Positions 28,849 to 38,283 of a DNA stretch of 64,000 nucleotides are shown piece after piece. A program made the translations under genes and the position numbers. This DNA comes from Streptomyces sp. NWU339 (lineage in GTDB: Bacteria; Actinomycetota; Actinomycetes; Streptomycetales; Streptomycetaceae), in assembly GCF_003143855.1 (NCBI RefSeq), contig NZ_QFRK01000003.1, forward strand, positions 306,734 to 370,733, given 5' to 3'. How positions within the stretch are numbered: the stretch's first letter is position 1; the number at the start of each line of letters is the position of its first letter. A model generated the notes under the pieces. It ran no database searches, had not been told where the DNA came from, and saw only the letters and a program-made list of their open reading frames with translations.

Positions 28849-29844
28849 GTGACCACCCCAGATCTTCCCCTCGCCCCGTCCGGTGGCTGCGGCGGCGGCT
28901 GCGCCTGCGGCGCGGACTCCGACGAGGCCCACGACGGATACGACGACTACACGGAGTGCGGCCTCGACCCCGCGCTCGCCCAGCTCCTGGCCGACGCCGG
29001 TCTGGACCCGGTGGAGGTCGAGGACATCGCCCAGGTCGCCATCCAGGAGGACCTGGCGGGCGGCGTGGACGTGACGACGGTCGCGACCATCCCGGAGGAC
29101 GCCGTCGCCACCGCCGACTTCAGCGCGCGGGAACCGGGCGTCGTGGCGGGCCTGAGGATCGCCGAGGCCGTCATGTCGGTGGTCTGCACGGCGGAGTTCG
29201 AGGTCGAACGACACGTGGAGGACGGCGACCGGGTGGAGGCCGGCGACAAGCTGCTCTCCGTCACCGCCCGCACCCGGGACCTCCTCACGGCGGAACGCAG
29301 CGCCCTGAACCTCCTGTGCCGTCTGTCGGGCATCGCGACGGCCACGCGCGCGTGGGCGGACGCCCTGGAAGGCACCCGGGCCGAGGTCCGCGACACCCGC
29401 AAGACCACCCCGGGCCTGCGCTCCCTGGAGAAGTTCGCCGTGCGCTGCGGCGGCGGCGTCAACCACCGCATGTCGCTCTCCGACGCGGCCCTGGTCAAGG
29501 ACAACCACGTCATCGCCGCGGGCGGTGTCGCCCAGGCCTTCCAGGCGGTCCGGGAACGCTTCCCCGACGTGCCGATCGAGGTCGAGGTCGACACCCTGCA
29601 CCAGCTCCGTGAGGTCGTGGACGCCGGTGCCGACCTGATCCTGCTGGACAACTTCACGCCCGGTGAGTGCGAGGAGGCCGTGGCCGTCGTCGCCGGCCGG
29701 GCCGCGCTGGAGGCGTCCGGCCGGCTCACCCTCGGCAACGCCAAGGCGTACGCCGACACGGGAGTCGACTACCTCGCCGTGGGAGCCCTGACCCACTCCT
29801 CGCCGATCCTGGACATCGGCCTGGACCTGCGGACAGCGGAGTAG
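28849..29844 (+). CDS. nadC: Nicotinate-nucleotide pyrophosphorylase (carboxylating)
   Basis: A 331-residue quinolinate phosphoribosyltransferase for NAD synthesis. Core motifs: EDLAGGVDVTTVATIP, LNLLCRLSGIATATRAW, EVRDTRKTTPGLRSLEKFAV, GGGVNHRMSLSDAALVKDNHV, VEVDTLHQLREVVDAGADLILLDNF and VGALTHSSPILDIGLDL. An unusual Cys/Gly-rich leader (Cys14, Cys18, Cys20 in GGCGGGCACGAD) precedes the domain. GTG 28849 is chosen since AGGAG at 28833 is 11 nt upstream; GTG 28840 is only 2 nt away from it. Confidence 0.95.
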   Translation: MTTPDLPLAPSGGCGGGCACGADSDEAHDGYDDYTECGLDPALAQLLADAGLDPVEVEDIAQVAIQEDLAGGVDVTTVATIPEDAVATADFSAREPGVVAGLRIAEAVMSVVCTAEFEVERHVEDGDRVEAGDKLLSVTARTRDLLTAERSALNLLCRLSGIATATRAWADALEGTRAEVRDTRKTTPGLRSLEKFAVRCGGGVNHRMSLSDAALVKDNHVIAAGGVAQAFQAVRERFPDVPIEVEVDTLHQLREVVDAGADLILLDNFTPGECEEAVAVVAGRAALEASGRLTLGNAKAYADTGVDYLAVGALTHSSPILDIGLDLRTAE

Positions 29845-29853
29845 GGGCCGGCC

Positions 29854-30651
29854 ATGCTGCTGACGATCGACGTGGGCAACACGCACACCGTCCTGGGTCT
29901 GTTCGACGGCGAGGACATCGTCGAGCACTGGCGGATCTCCACCGACCCGCGGCGCACGGCCGACGAGTTCGCGGTCCTGCTCCAGGGCCTGATGGGCATG
30001 CACCCCCTGCTCGGCGACGAGCTGGGTGACGGCATCGACGGCATCGCCATCTGCGCGACGGTCCCCTCCGTCCTGCACGAACTCCGTGAGGTGACCCGCC
30101 GCTACTACGGCGACGTGCCCGCGGTGCTGGTCGAGCCGGGCGTGAAGACGGGCGTGCCGATCCAGTTCGACAACCCCAAGGAGGTCGGCGCCGACCGCAT
30201 CATCAACGCGGTCGCGGCGAACGAGCTCTACGGCGGTCCGGCGATCGTCGTCGATTTCGGCACCGCCACCACCTTCGACGCGATCTCGGTGCGCGGGGAG
30301 TACGTCGGCGGGGTCATCGCTCCCGGCATCGAGATCTCGGTGGAGGCCCTCGGGGTCAGGGCCGCGCAGCTGCGCAAGATCGAGGTGGCGCGGCCCCGGA
30401 GCGTGATCGGCAAGAACACGGTCGAGGCGATGCAGTCCGGCATCGTCTACGGCTTCGCCGGCCAGGTGGACGGCGTGGCCCGCCGGATGGCCCGCGAGCT
30501 CTCCGACGACCCCGATCAGGTGACCGTCATCGCGACGGGCGGGCTGGCACCGATGGTCCTGGGCGAGAGCGCGGTCATCGACGAGCACGAGCCCTGGCTG
30601 ACCCTCATCGGCCTGCGCCTGGTCTACGAACGGAACATGTCGCGGATGTGA
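29854..30651 (+). CDS. coaX: Type III pantothenate kinase
   Basis: A 265-residue kinase phosphorylating pantothenate, the first committed CoA step. ASKHA-fold motifs: LTIDVGNTHTVLGLFDG (Asp6), IDGIAICATVPSV, NPKEVGADRIINAVAA, AIVVDFGTATTFDAIS, GGVIAPGIEISVEAL and VIATGGLAP. ATG 29854 lies 9 bp after nadC. Last gene of the DUF2520-panC-nadB-nadC-coaX operon, so pantothenate synthesis and its use are coordinated with NAD synthesis. A strong terminator follows. Confidence 0.96.
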   Translation: MLLTIDVGNTHTVLGLFDGEDIVEHWRISTDPRRTADEFAVLLQGLMGMHPLLGDELGDGIDGIAICATVPSVLHELREVTRRYYGDVPAVLVEPGVKTGVPIQFDNPKEVGADRIINAVAANELYGGPAIVVDFGTATTFDAISVRGEYVGGVIAPGIEISVEALGVRAAQLRKIEVARPRSVIGKNTVEAMQSGIVYGFAGQVDGVARRMARELSDDPDQVTVIATGGLAPMVLGESAVIDEHEPWLTLIGLRLVYERNMSRM

Positions 30652-30659
30652 CGGAGCGG

Positions 30660-30693
30660 GCGGACGCCTTCCACCCGGGTGGAAGGCGTCCGC
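30660..30693 (+). terminator. Hairpin terminator after coaX
   Basis: A perfect 17-bp inverted repeat (30660-30676 with 30677-30693) with no spacer; in RNA it gives a stem of about 15 bp and a 4-nt loop. It closes the cofactor operon 9 bp after the coaX stop. Confidence 0.92.
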
Positions 30694-30744
30694 CACACCC
30701 GTCCGCTATGCGGGGTTTGTCTGATTAGCGCGTATCGTCACGGC

Positions 30745-31476
30745 ATGCCCACGCCCTACGGAACGCGCGGCGGCATGGTGTTCGGCGCGGAGGAGCTGCG
30801 CGTGCTCCGCCGCGCCCTCGCCCTCGCCCTGCACCCCACGTCCGCCTCGGCCGAAGACGTCCAGGACTGCCTCCGCCTCGCCGACTCCCTCGACGAGGCG
30901 ATGCGGGAGTACGCCAGGCTGCGCGCCTTCCTGGTGGCCGACCTCGGCCGCTACCGCGCCGCCCTCCCCGGCACCGCCGCCGGCTATCTCGCGCTCCTGG
31001 AGGAGGTGCTGGGCGCCGGGTACCGCCCCGACCCCGACGACCTCGCCGCGCTCCGGGCGCTGCGCGGCAACCCCACCGCCGCCGCCCTCCTGGACCGCTG
31101 CCGGCTCCTCGCCGAGCAGGACGTGCGCGCCCGCCTCGCCGGCCGTACGGTCCCTGCCGCCGCCCCCCTGCCCGGCGTCCCGGTCTCCCGCACCCGGCTC
31201 CTCGCCCTGCCGGGCGGCCAGGCTCAGGACACCGAGGGTGCCGAGGGCTCGAAGAGGCCGGAGAGGTCGGAGAGGCCGGAGAGGCCTGCGGAGACCGAGA
31301 AGCCCGAGAAGAACCCGGAGCGCGAGCCGTCCGCCCCGCGGCCCGAGCCCGCGCCGAACCCGGCTCCCGCCCCCGGCGCGCCGAAGCCCGGCCGTCCCTT
31401 TCCCACCCCGGGCGAGGTCTTCCCCCGCCGCAAGCCGGCTCCGCCCCCGTCGGGCCGGCGGCTGGCCGTGGGCTGA
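30745..31476 (+). CDS. Hypothetical protein, helical N-domain and Pro-rich tail
   Basis: A 243-residue protein I do not recognise. Residues 1-135 are helical and charged: MVFGAEELRVLRRALALALHP, VQDCLRLADSLDEAMREYARLRAFLVADLGRYRAALPG and LRALRGNPTAAALLDRCRLLAEQDVRARLA. The last 80 residues are low-complexity Glu/Lys/Pro/Ala (for example EKPEKNPEREPSAPRPEPAP). No signal peptide or membrane segment. ATG 30745 is taken because upstream codons overlap the coaX terminator. Similar proteins are, as I recall, found only in streptomycetes and relatives. Confidence 0.7.
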   Translation: MPTPYGTRGGMVFGAEELRVLRRALALALHPTSASAEDVQDCLRLADSLDEAMREYARLRAFLVADLGRYRAALPGTAAGYLALLEEVLGAGYRPDPDDLAALRALRGNPTAAALLDRCRLLAEQDVRARLAGRTVPAAAPLPGVPVSRTRLLALPGGQAQDTEGAEGSKRPERSERPERPAETEKPEKNPEREPSAPRPEPAPNPAPAPGAPKPGRPFPTPGEVFPRRKPAPPPSGRRLAVG

Positions 31477-31540
31477 GAAACCCGCCGCCCCGCGCCCACC
31501 CCCGCCCGGCCGTCCGTCGAGCCCTGGCTACCCTGGACCC

Positions 31541-31720
31541 ATGGAATACGTCGCCGCGTTGCTGCCCTCGGCCGTCATGGCCGCCCTCTTCATCGCTGTG
31601 ATCCGGGTGATCGTGAAGACCCAGGGCGGCGCCAACAAGGCCAAGGAGGACGCCGCCGTGGACGCGGCCCTCGCCCGCGCGGAGGGCGCCCGGCAGCCCT
31701 CCGCCAGGGCCGACGGCTGA
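31541..31720 (+). CDS. Small single-span membrane protein
   Basis: A 59-residue protein with one N-terminal hydrophobic helix (VAALLPSAVMAALFIAVIRVIV, about residues 4-25) and a short charged cytoplasmic helix (KAKEDAAVDAALARAEGARQ). It begins ATG 31541 (MEYVAALLPS) in a GC-typical frame. Function unknown. Its compact form and the sharp amphipathic tail resemble other small lysine/alanine-tailed streptomycete membrane proteins. Confidence 0.75.
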   Translation: MEYVAALLPSAVMAALFIAVIRVIVKTQGGANKAKEDAAVDAALARAEGARQPSARADG

Positions 31721-31868
31721 CCGGAGGCACGCCGAGCGCAAGCACGGCAGCTGGTCCGGGCGTAGGGCTCGAGCGTGGTCGAGCACGGCCCGTGCGCCCT
31801 TTTTGTTCGCGTTTGCCGGTGTTCGCGGATGTTCGAGCGCGTTCGGTGCGCAGCGGGCGATATTTCCC

Positions 31869-31884
31869 ACTACTGTGCAGTTGT
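31869..31884 (+). promoter_or_regulatory. Inverted repeat over the -10 and start of blaI-type gene (putative operator)
   Basis: ACTACTG, TG, CAGTTGT forms a 7-bp inverted repeat with one mismatch and a 2-bp spacer. It covers a TACTGT -10-like hexamer (31871-31876) and ends on the GTG start at 31883, 6 nt after that hexamer, so the mRNA may be leaderless. BlaI/MecI-type repressors bind ACTACA-type dyads, so self-repression is a fair inference. Confidence 0.5.
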
Positions 31885-32356
31885 GCCTCGCCCACTGGGA
31901 GAACTCGAAGACGCGGTCATGACGCGGGTGTGGAAGTGGAACCGCCCGGTGACCGTTCGGGAAGTCCTGGAAGATCTGCAGAAGGAACGGTCCATCGCGT
32001 ACACCACGGTGATGACCGTTCTGGACAATCTCCATCAGAAGGGCTGGGTGCGCCGTGAGGCGGAAGGCCGGGCCTATCGATATGAGGCGGTCTCCACCCG
32101 CGCCGCCTACGCCGCCGCGCTGATGAACGAGGCGTGGTCGCAGAGCGACAACGCCGCCGCCGCACTCGTCGCCTTCTTCGGCATGATGAGCGAGGAACAG
32201 CGACAGTCCCTCACGGACGCGGTACGCGTTGTCGGGCTGCCGGAAACGAGGGAACAACCCCGCCCGACCGAACAACCCGGATCTGCTCGACAACCCGGCC
32301 CGGCGGAACCTCCGGGTGAGAGCCCCGCCTCCGCAGAGGGCCGCGGCGGGCGATAG
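31883..32356 (+). CDS. BlaI/MecI/CopY-family transcriptional repressor
   Basis: A 157-residue winged-helix repressor. The N-terminus is typical: PRPLGELEDAVMTRVWKWNRPVTVREVLEDLQ, then YTTVMTVLDNLHQKGWVRREAEGRAYRYEAV with the recognition helix and wing. A helical dimerisation segment follows (ALVAFFGMMSEEQRQSLTDAV). The last 35 residues are a Pro/Gln/Glu-rich extension not usual for the family. No BlaR-type sensor protease or beta-lactamase lies beside it, so its target is not evident. GTG 31883 is favoured by the family N-terminus; the dyad over the start suggests autoregulation. Confidence 0.88.
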   Translation: MPRPLGELEDAVMTRVWKWNRPVTVREVLEDLQKERSIAYTTVMTVLDNLHQKGWVRREAEGRAYRYEAVSTRAAYAAALMNEAWSQSDNAAAALVAFFGMMSEEQRQSLTDAVRVVGLPETREQPRPTEQPGSARQPGPAEPPGESPASAEGRGGR

Positions 32357-32365
32357 CGTCCGCTC

Positions 32366-32899
32366 ATGTCAGCAGACAGCCCCGATGTCACCGCAAAAGC
32401 CATCACCGTCCGCCGGGCCCGCACCAGCGATGTCCCGGCCGTGCGCCGCCTCCTTGACGCCTACGTCCGCAAGGGCATCCTGCTCGACAAAGCAACGGTG
32501 ACGCTTTACGAGGCGATCCAGGAGTTCTGGATCGCGGAACGGGACGACAACGCCGAGGTGGTCGGCTGCGGCGCACTGCATGTGATGTGGGAAGACCTCG
32601 CGGAAGTCCGTACTCTCGCCGTGAAGCCCGGTCTGAAGGGCGCCGGTGTGGGCCACCACTTGCTGGAGAAGTTGCTGCAGACCGCCCGCTGGCTAGGTGT
32701 TCGCCGGGTTTTCTGTCTGACCTTCGAAGTCGAGTTCTTCGGCAGGCACGGCTTCGTGGAGATCGGTGAGACACCGGTCGACACCGATGTGTACGCCGAG
32801 CTGCTGCGTTCCTATGACGAGGGAGTCGCGGAGTTCCTGGGTCTCGAACGAGTGAAACCGAACACCCTGGGCAACAGCCGGATGCTTCTGCATCTGTGA
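32366..32899 (+). CDS. Amino-acid N-acetyltransferase (short ArgA-like GNAT)
   Basis: A 177-residue single-domain GNAT acetyltransferase resembling the short N-acetylglutamate synthases of actinobacteria (Rv2747-type). Features: VRRARTSDVPAVRRLLDAYVRKGILLDK, a conserved short-NAGS opening, AEVVGCGALHVMWEDLAEVRTLAVKPGLKGAGVGHHLLEKLL with the acetyl-CoA loop, and RVFCLTFEVEFFGRHGFVEI. It would acetylate glutamate for arginine synthesis. ATG 32366, 9 bp after the BlaI-type gene. Substrate is inferred from family. Confidence 0.87.
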   Translation: MSADSPDVTAKAITVRRARTSDVPAVRRLLDAYVRKGILLDKATVTLYEAIQEFWIAERDDNAEVVGCGALHVMWEDLAEVRTLAVKPGLKGAGVGHHLLEKLLQTARWLGVRRVFCLTFEVEFFGRHGFVEIGETPVDTDVYAELLRSYDEGVAEFLGLERVKPNTLGNSRMLLHL

Positions 32900-33187
32900 T
32901 CGTCGCCGTTCCGTACCCGTGTTCCGTGCCCGATGCCATGCGGCGGAGGGCCCCACGCGCAACGCCAAGGCATATTCCGCATCGGGCCCTTGCCGTCGTT
33001 CCCTATGTCCGAAACGCGCACGTTTCCGGGCTGTGGGCGGGCGGCGGCCCTCTCCCCGGGGTTTGTGTTTTTCCGTCAAAAGCGGTTTGCTTTCCGAGGT
33101 ACTGCAGTAGTTCATATAACAAGGGGACGGCGATACGGCGGATGCCGGTACATCCCGGTCCTCAAGTTGTCGATGAAAGGAAATCCG

Positions 33188-33523
33188 GTGGCACAGAAGG
33201 TTCAGGTCCTTCTTGTCGACGACCTCGACGGCGGCGAGGCGGACGAGACCGTGACGTTCGCGTTGGACGGCAAGACATACGAGATCGATCTCACCACCGC
33301 CAATGCGGACAAGCTCCGCGGCCTTCTCGAGCCTTACGTGAAGGGCGGCCGTCGTACGGGAGGCCGTGCCTCGGGCGGGCGCGGAAAGGCCCGCGCCTCT
33401 GCCGGCGGAAACCAGGACACCGCGGCGATCCGCGCCTGGGCGAAGGCGAACGGTCACGAGGTCAACGACCGCGGCCGTGTTCCCGCGGCCATTCGCGAGG
33501 CCTACGAGCGGGCGAACGGCTGA
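33188..33523 (+). CDS. lsr2: Lsr2 nucleoid-associated protein
   Basis: A 111-residue xenogeneic silencer that bridges AT-rich DNA, a functional H-NS analogue. The N-terminal dimerisation part (QKVQVLLVDDLDGGEADETVTFALDGKTYEIDLT) is followed by a basic Gly/Arg/Lys linker and the C-terminal DNA-binding domain IRAWAKANGHEVNDRGRVPAAIREAY, with the AT-hook-like RGR at about residues 95-97. GTG 33188 is preceded by AAAGGAAA. Lsr2 lies next to clpC in Streptomyces. Its 3' end overlaps the converging gene by 22 bp. Confidence 0.96.
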   Translation: MAQKVQVLLVDDLDGGEADETVTFALDGKTYEIDLTTANADKLRGLLEPYVKGGRRTGGRASGGRGKARASAGGNQDTAAIRAWAKANGHEVNDRGRVPAAIREAYERANG

Positions 33524-34128
33524 GCGTCGGTTCGACCGGCCTCGCGCAGGTCGGCCGGCGGTCGGTCACAGGCGCGCAGCAGTCGAACGCGGTGGCACTC
33601 GGTGGCCACCGTGCTCACCAGTCGTACGAGATCGGGGGCGCCGCCCCGGCCCCCCGTCGCCGACAGCGTCGGCAGCGAGGCCTCGACCTCGCGCCCCGGC
33701 CCGGGGGGTCGCAGCCAGACGGCGGCCCCCTGTGAACCGGCGCGGCCCGCAGGGGGCCGGCCGGCCGCGGGGGGCGGCGGAGCGTCGATGAGCCCGCCCG
33801 CGCCGATCGCGGCGAGATCGAGGGCCAGCGTGCCCCACTCCAGCCAGTCGAGCAGTCCCGGCAGTTCCTCCGCGCTGCCCGCGGCCACCAGCAGCAGCAT
33901 CCGGCCGCGCTGCAGGGCCACCGGAAACCCCGCGGCCGCGGGTCCTGGCCGCAGCCCCGCCCGCCCGTCACCCCGCAGGCGCTCCAGCGCCGCGTGTCCC
34001 GCCTCGGCGGGTACGTCCAGGACGTCGAAGCGCACCCCCGCCGACAGGCGCACCGGGTCCCCGGGCACCGTCGGCCAGCCCTGTTCGTTCTCGTACCAGT
34101 GCCGGACCGGATCGATCGGGTCGACCAT
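33502..34128 (-). CDS. SCO3374-family protein, convergently overlapping lsr2
   Basis: A 208-residue protein of the streptomycete SCO3374 family, function unknown. It starts with DPIDPVRHWYENEQGWPTVPGDPVRL, similar to N-terminal segments of bifunctional primase-polymerases (Prim-Pol-type WYExxxGWP), but lacks the rest of the catalytic domain. Gly/Pro/Ala-rich middle, then LVRLVSTVATECHRVRLLRACDR. The stop codon (TAG, 33502-33504) lies inside lsr2, so the two converging genes share 22 bp. ATG 34128. Confidence 0.75.
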   Translation of the reverse strand: MVDPIDPVRHWYENEQGWPTVPGDPVRLSAGVRFDVLDVPAEAGHAALERLRGDGRAGLRPGPAAAGFPVALQRGRMLLLVAAGSAEELPGLLDWLEWGTLALDLAAIGAGGLIDAPPPPAAGRPPAGRAGSQGAAVWLRPPGPGREVEASLPTLSATGGRGGAPDLVRLVSTVATECHRVRLLRACDRPPADLREAGRTDAQPFARS

Positions 34129-34559
34129 GCCAAGTGCAACTGCCGGAAGGCCGTTCGGGTTACGCTAGGTGCATACGCATGCGCATAGAGTGTCGAACAA
34201 AGGGGCGTGAGGGGGTATGAGGAGGCGCAAGGTTGTTCGCCCGTAGCGGAGGGAACCCGTGCGCTCGGCATGGATTGTCGGTGGCAGCGGGTAAGACATC
34301 CCTAGTGGGAGGGGGCGACACGCAGGACGGGGACGTATTCCGTTCGCCATGGGCGTACTGGAGATGGGGGTAACCACCTGGCCTGCGGGAACATCGTCTC
34401 GCACCATCGGGTTGAAGCATATGTCGGCGTTCGGGGTCAGGAGGCCATCGAGGGTGTCGGCAGTTGGAATGAGCGGTCCCCGCTTGCGGGACTAAGCTGC
34501 GGAAGGACAGGGAGGGGAAGTTCCCCCCACTGCCTGACCGCTCTGAGGAGCGATTAACG
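34129..34559 (+). promoter_or_regulatory. Long regulatory region upstream of clpC
   Basis: This 431-bp gap holds no convincing gene. Seen in it: a ClgR-type dyad at 34235-34251; a hairpin at 34476-34492; TAAGCT (-10-like) at 34493-34498; GGGGAA-TTCCCC symmetry at about 34514-34526; and a short stem (CGCTC 34539-34543 with GAGCG 34548-34552) that covers most of the clpC ribosome-binding site GAGGAG. The transcription start cannot be fixed from sequence alone. Confidence 0.6.
34235..34251 (+). promoter_or_regulatory. Putative ClgR-type binding site
   Basis: TTCGC-CCGTA-GCGGA is a TTCGC/GCGAA dyad with 5-bp spacer and one mismatch, similar to the ClgR box remembered from Streptomyces clp genes. 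It lies about 310 bp upstream of clpC, which is far, so a distant promoter would be needed for it to act. Confidence 0.45.
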
Positions 34560-37082
<2,523 letters not shown>

Positions 37083-37090
37083 GCATCACG

Positions 37091-37143
37091 GCAGCCGAAA
37101 GGGGCCGGTGCCCGAGCAGGGCACCGGCCCCTTTCGGCTGCCC
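37091..37143. terminator. Very strong bidirectional terminator after clpC
   Basis: A perfect 24-bp inverted repeat (37091-37114 with 37120-37143) with a 5-nt loop, containing AAAGGGG/CCCCTTT, so short T-runs exist on both strands. It separates clpC from the converging phosphatase gene. Confidence 0.95.
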
Positions 37144-37156
37144 GAACGCCCCGTGC

Positions 37157-37840
37157 CTACGACAGCTGACCGTCGTAGTCCGGCAGCTTGTAGGTCCTCT
37201 CGGCGTGGCCGCCCGACAGGTCGGTGGCGCTGTTGCCGATGTTGGCGATGATCGTGTAGCCCTTCGACTCGATGTCGACGCGCTGTGCCGTCTTGTACTC
37301 GGCCACGTTCCGGAACAGATCGAAGAAGCCGCGGACGTAGAGCCCGGCGGACTCGTATCCGGCGTGGTCGAGGTTGAAGGCGGTGGGGGCGTGGATGATG
37401 CCCGGCCGGGCGGTCACGAAGAACACCGCGACACCGCGCTCCTGGGCGTACTCGGCGACCTCCAGGACCGGCTCGTTGGCCGGCTGCGGGAAGCTGAACC
37501 CGAAGTCGGTCTCCAGCGCGGTGTTGTCGATGTCGAGGACGATCGCCTGCTTCTCGCCCGGCCGCGGGGCCGCGATGCGCTGCTTCAGCTGGGGCATGGC
37601 CTGGTCCATGACCGCCCGGCAGTCCCGCTGCCAGGTCGCGTAGTCGACGGCCGCGGCGGCTGCTGTGGCTGCCGCGGCCGTCGTGGTGGCGGTCGCCGAG
37701 GCGGCGGCCGTCGTCGTGGTGGTGGTCGCGGGGTTGCCGGAGGCGGTCGAGGCCTGGGCGGGGACGGCCAGGGCCATCAGGGCCGCGGCGGACGCGGCGG
37801 TCACCGATGCACGGCGCAGCCAGGGGCGTCGGCTTCTCAT
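37157..37840 (-). CDS. Secreted HAD-superfamily (IIIB) acid phosphatase
   Basis: A 227-residue exported phosphatase. Signal peptide: RSRRPWLRRASVTAASAAALMALAVPAQAS, with twin Arg pairs but no strict Tat motif. A Thr/Ala-rich linker of about 35 residues follows, then the HAD domain: YATWQRDCRAVMDQAMPQ, the nucleophile motif Asp103-Ile-Asp105-Asn-Thr (LDIDNTALETDFGF), VFFVTARPG (motif II region) and IIANIGNSATDLSGG (acidic motif). Plant vegetative storage/acid phosphatase-like family (HAD IIIB). ATG 37840. Function is inferred; probably phosphate release outside the cell. Confidence 0.87.
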   Translation of the reverse strand: MRSRRPWLRRASVTAASAAALMALAVPAQASTASGNPATTTTTTAAASATATTTAAAATAAAAAVDYATWQRDCRAVMDQAMPQLKQRIAAPRPGEKQAIVLDIDNTALETDFGFSFPQPANEPVLEVAEYAQERGVAVFFVTARPGIIHAPTAFNLDHAGYESAGLYVRGFFDLFRNVAEYKTAQRVDIESKGYTIIANIGNSATDLSGGHAERTYKLPDYDGQLS

Positions 37841-38283
37841 GTGGTGGGGGGTCCTCTCACGCTCATAACGCTGCCAACATGACGTGTGCATGTTCGTTTG
37901 CGAGGGTGACGCGAGGTGAACCGTAGGGTTACCGGACGGTAGGCGGCTAGAGGCGCACGCCACATTTATGGAACGTCCGACCCGGGCTCTCGGTGACATG
38001 CCGCACAGGCGTTTTGTCCGTTACTAGACGAAATAGTGGCAAAAGACCTCGAAGTAAAGCGGACATTCGGCTTAAATGCCTGATCGATCAGCCTCAAATG
38101 GGGCTTTCGTCCCGTCTGGCGGCTGTGTCAAGAGACGTGCATCTCACGACAGAAGTACGAACTTCTGTCGTAGATGCCCACCTTTGTGCCTTTGTGGGTG
38201 GGCGGGTTACCAAGGAATGGCCACTGCGGCGCGGACCTGTTCGCCGGGTGGTTTTCCTCTGCCCCCTCCCCCATGAGGTTTCG
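37841..38283. promoter_or_regulatory. Divergent regulatory region, phosphatase and M23 peptidase genes
   Basis: A 443-bp region without a credible gene and relatively AT-rich in 37990-38110. It contains a stable hairpin at 38141-38175 and a GC-rich hairpin (GCCCACC pairing with GGTGGGC, about 38177-38203), both upstream of the M23 peptidase gene. Such tandem structures suggest a long untranslated leader. I looked for the GGTAGGG-type conserved core of c-di-AMP riboswitches known upstream of streptomycete cell-wall hydrolases and did not find a convincing one. Confidence 0.55.
38141..38175 (+). promoter_or_regulatory. Perfect stem-loop in M23 peptidase leader
   Basis: ACGACAGAAGT (38146-38156) pairs with ACTTCTGTCGT (38161-38171) around a 4-nt loop. 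Past a single bulged C, ATCT (38141-38144) pairs with AGAT (38172-38175), making 15 bp in all. It lies about 110 nt before the M23 start and is only moderately GC-rich, so it does not look like a plain terminator; it may be an operator or a leader RNA element. Confidence 0.7.

Noticed and set aside
34464..34500. SigR promoter (GGAAT with GTT) in front of clpC
   Set aside because: GGAAT occurs at 34466-34470, but no GTT stands 18-19 nt downstream.
37841..38283. c-di-AMP riboswitch upstream of the M23 peptidase
   Set aside because: The conserved core sequence that I remember for this riboswitch was not found, though hairpins are present. A covariance scan would be decisive.
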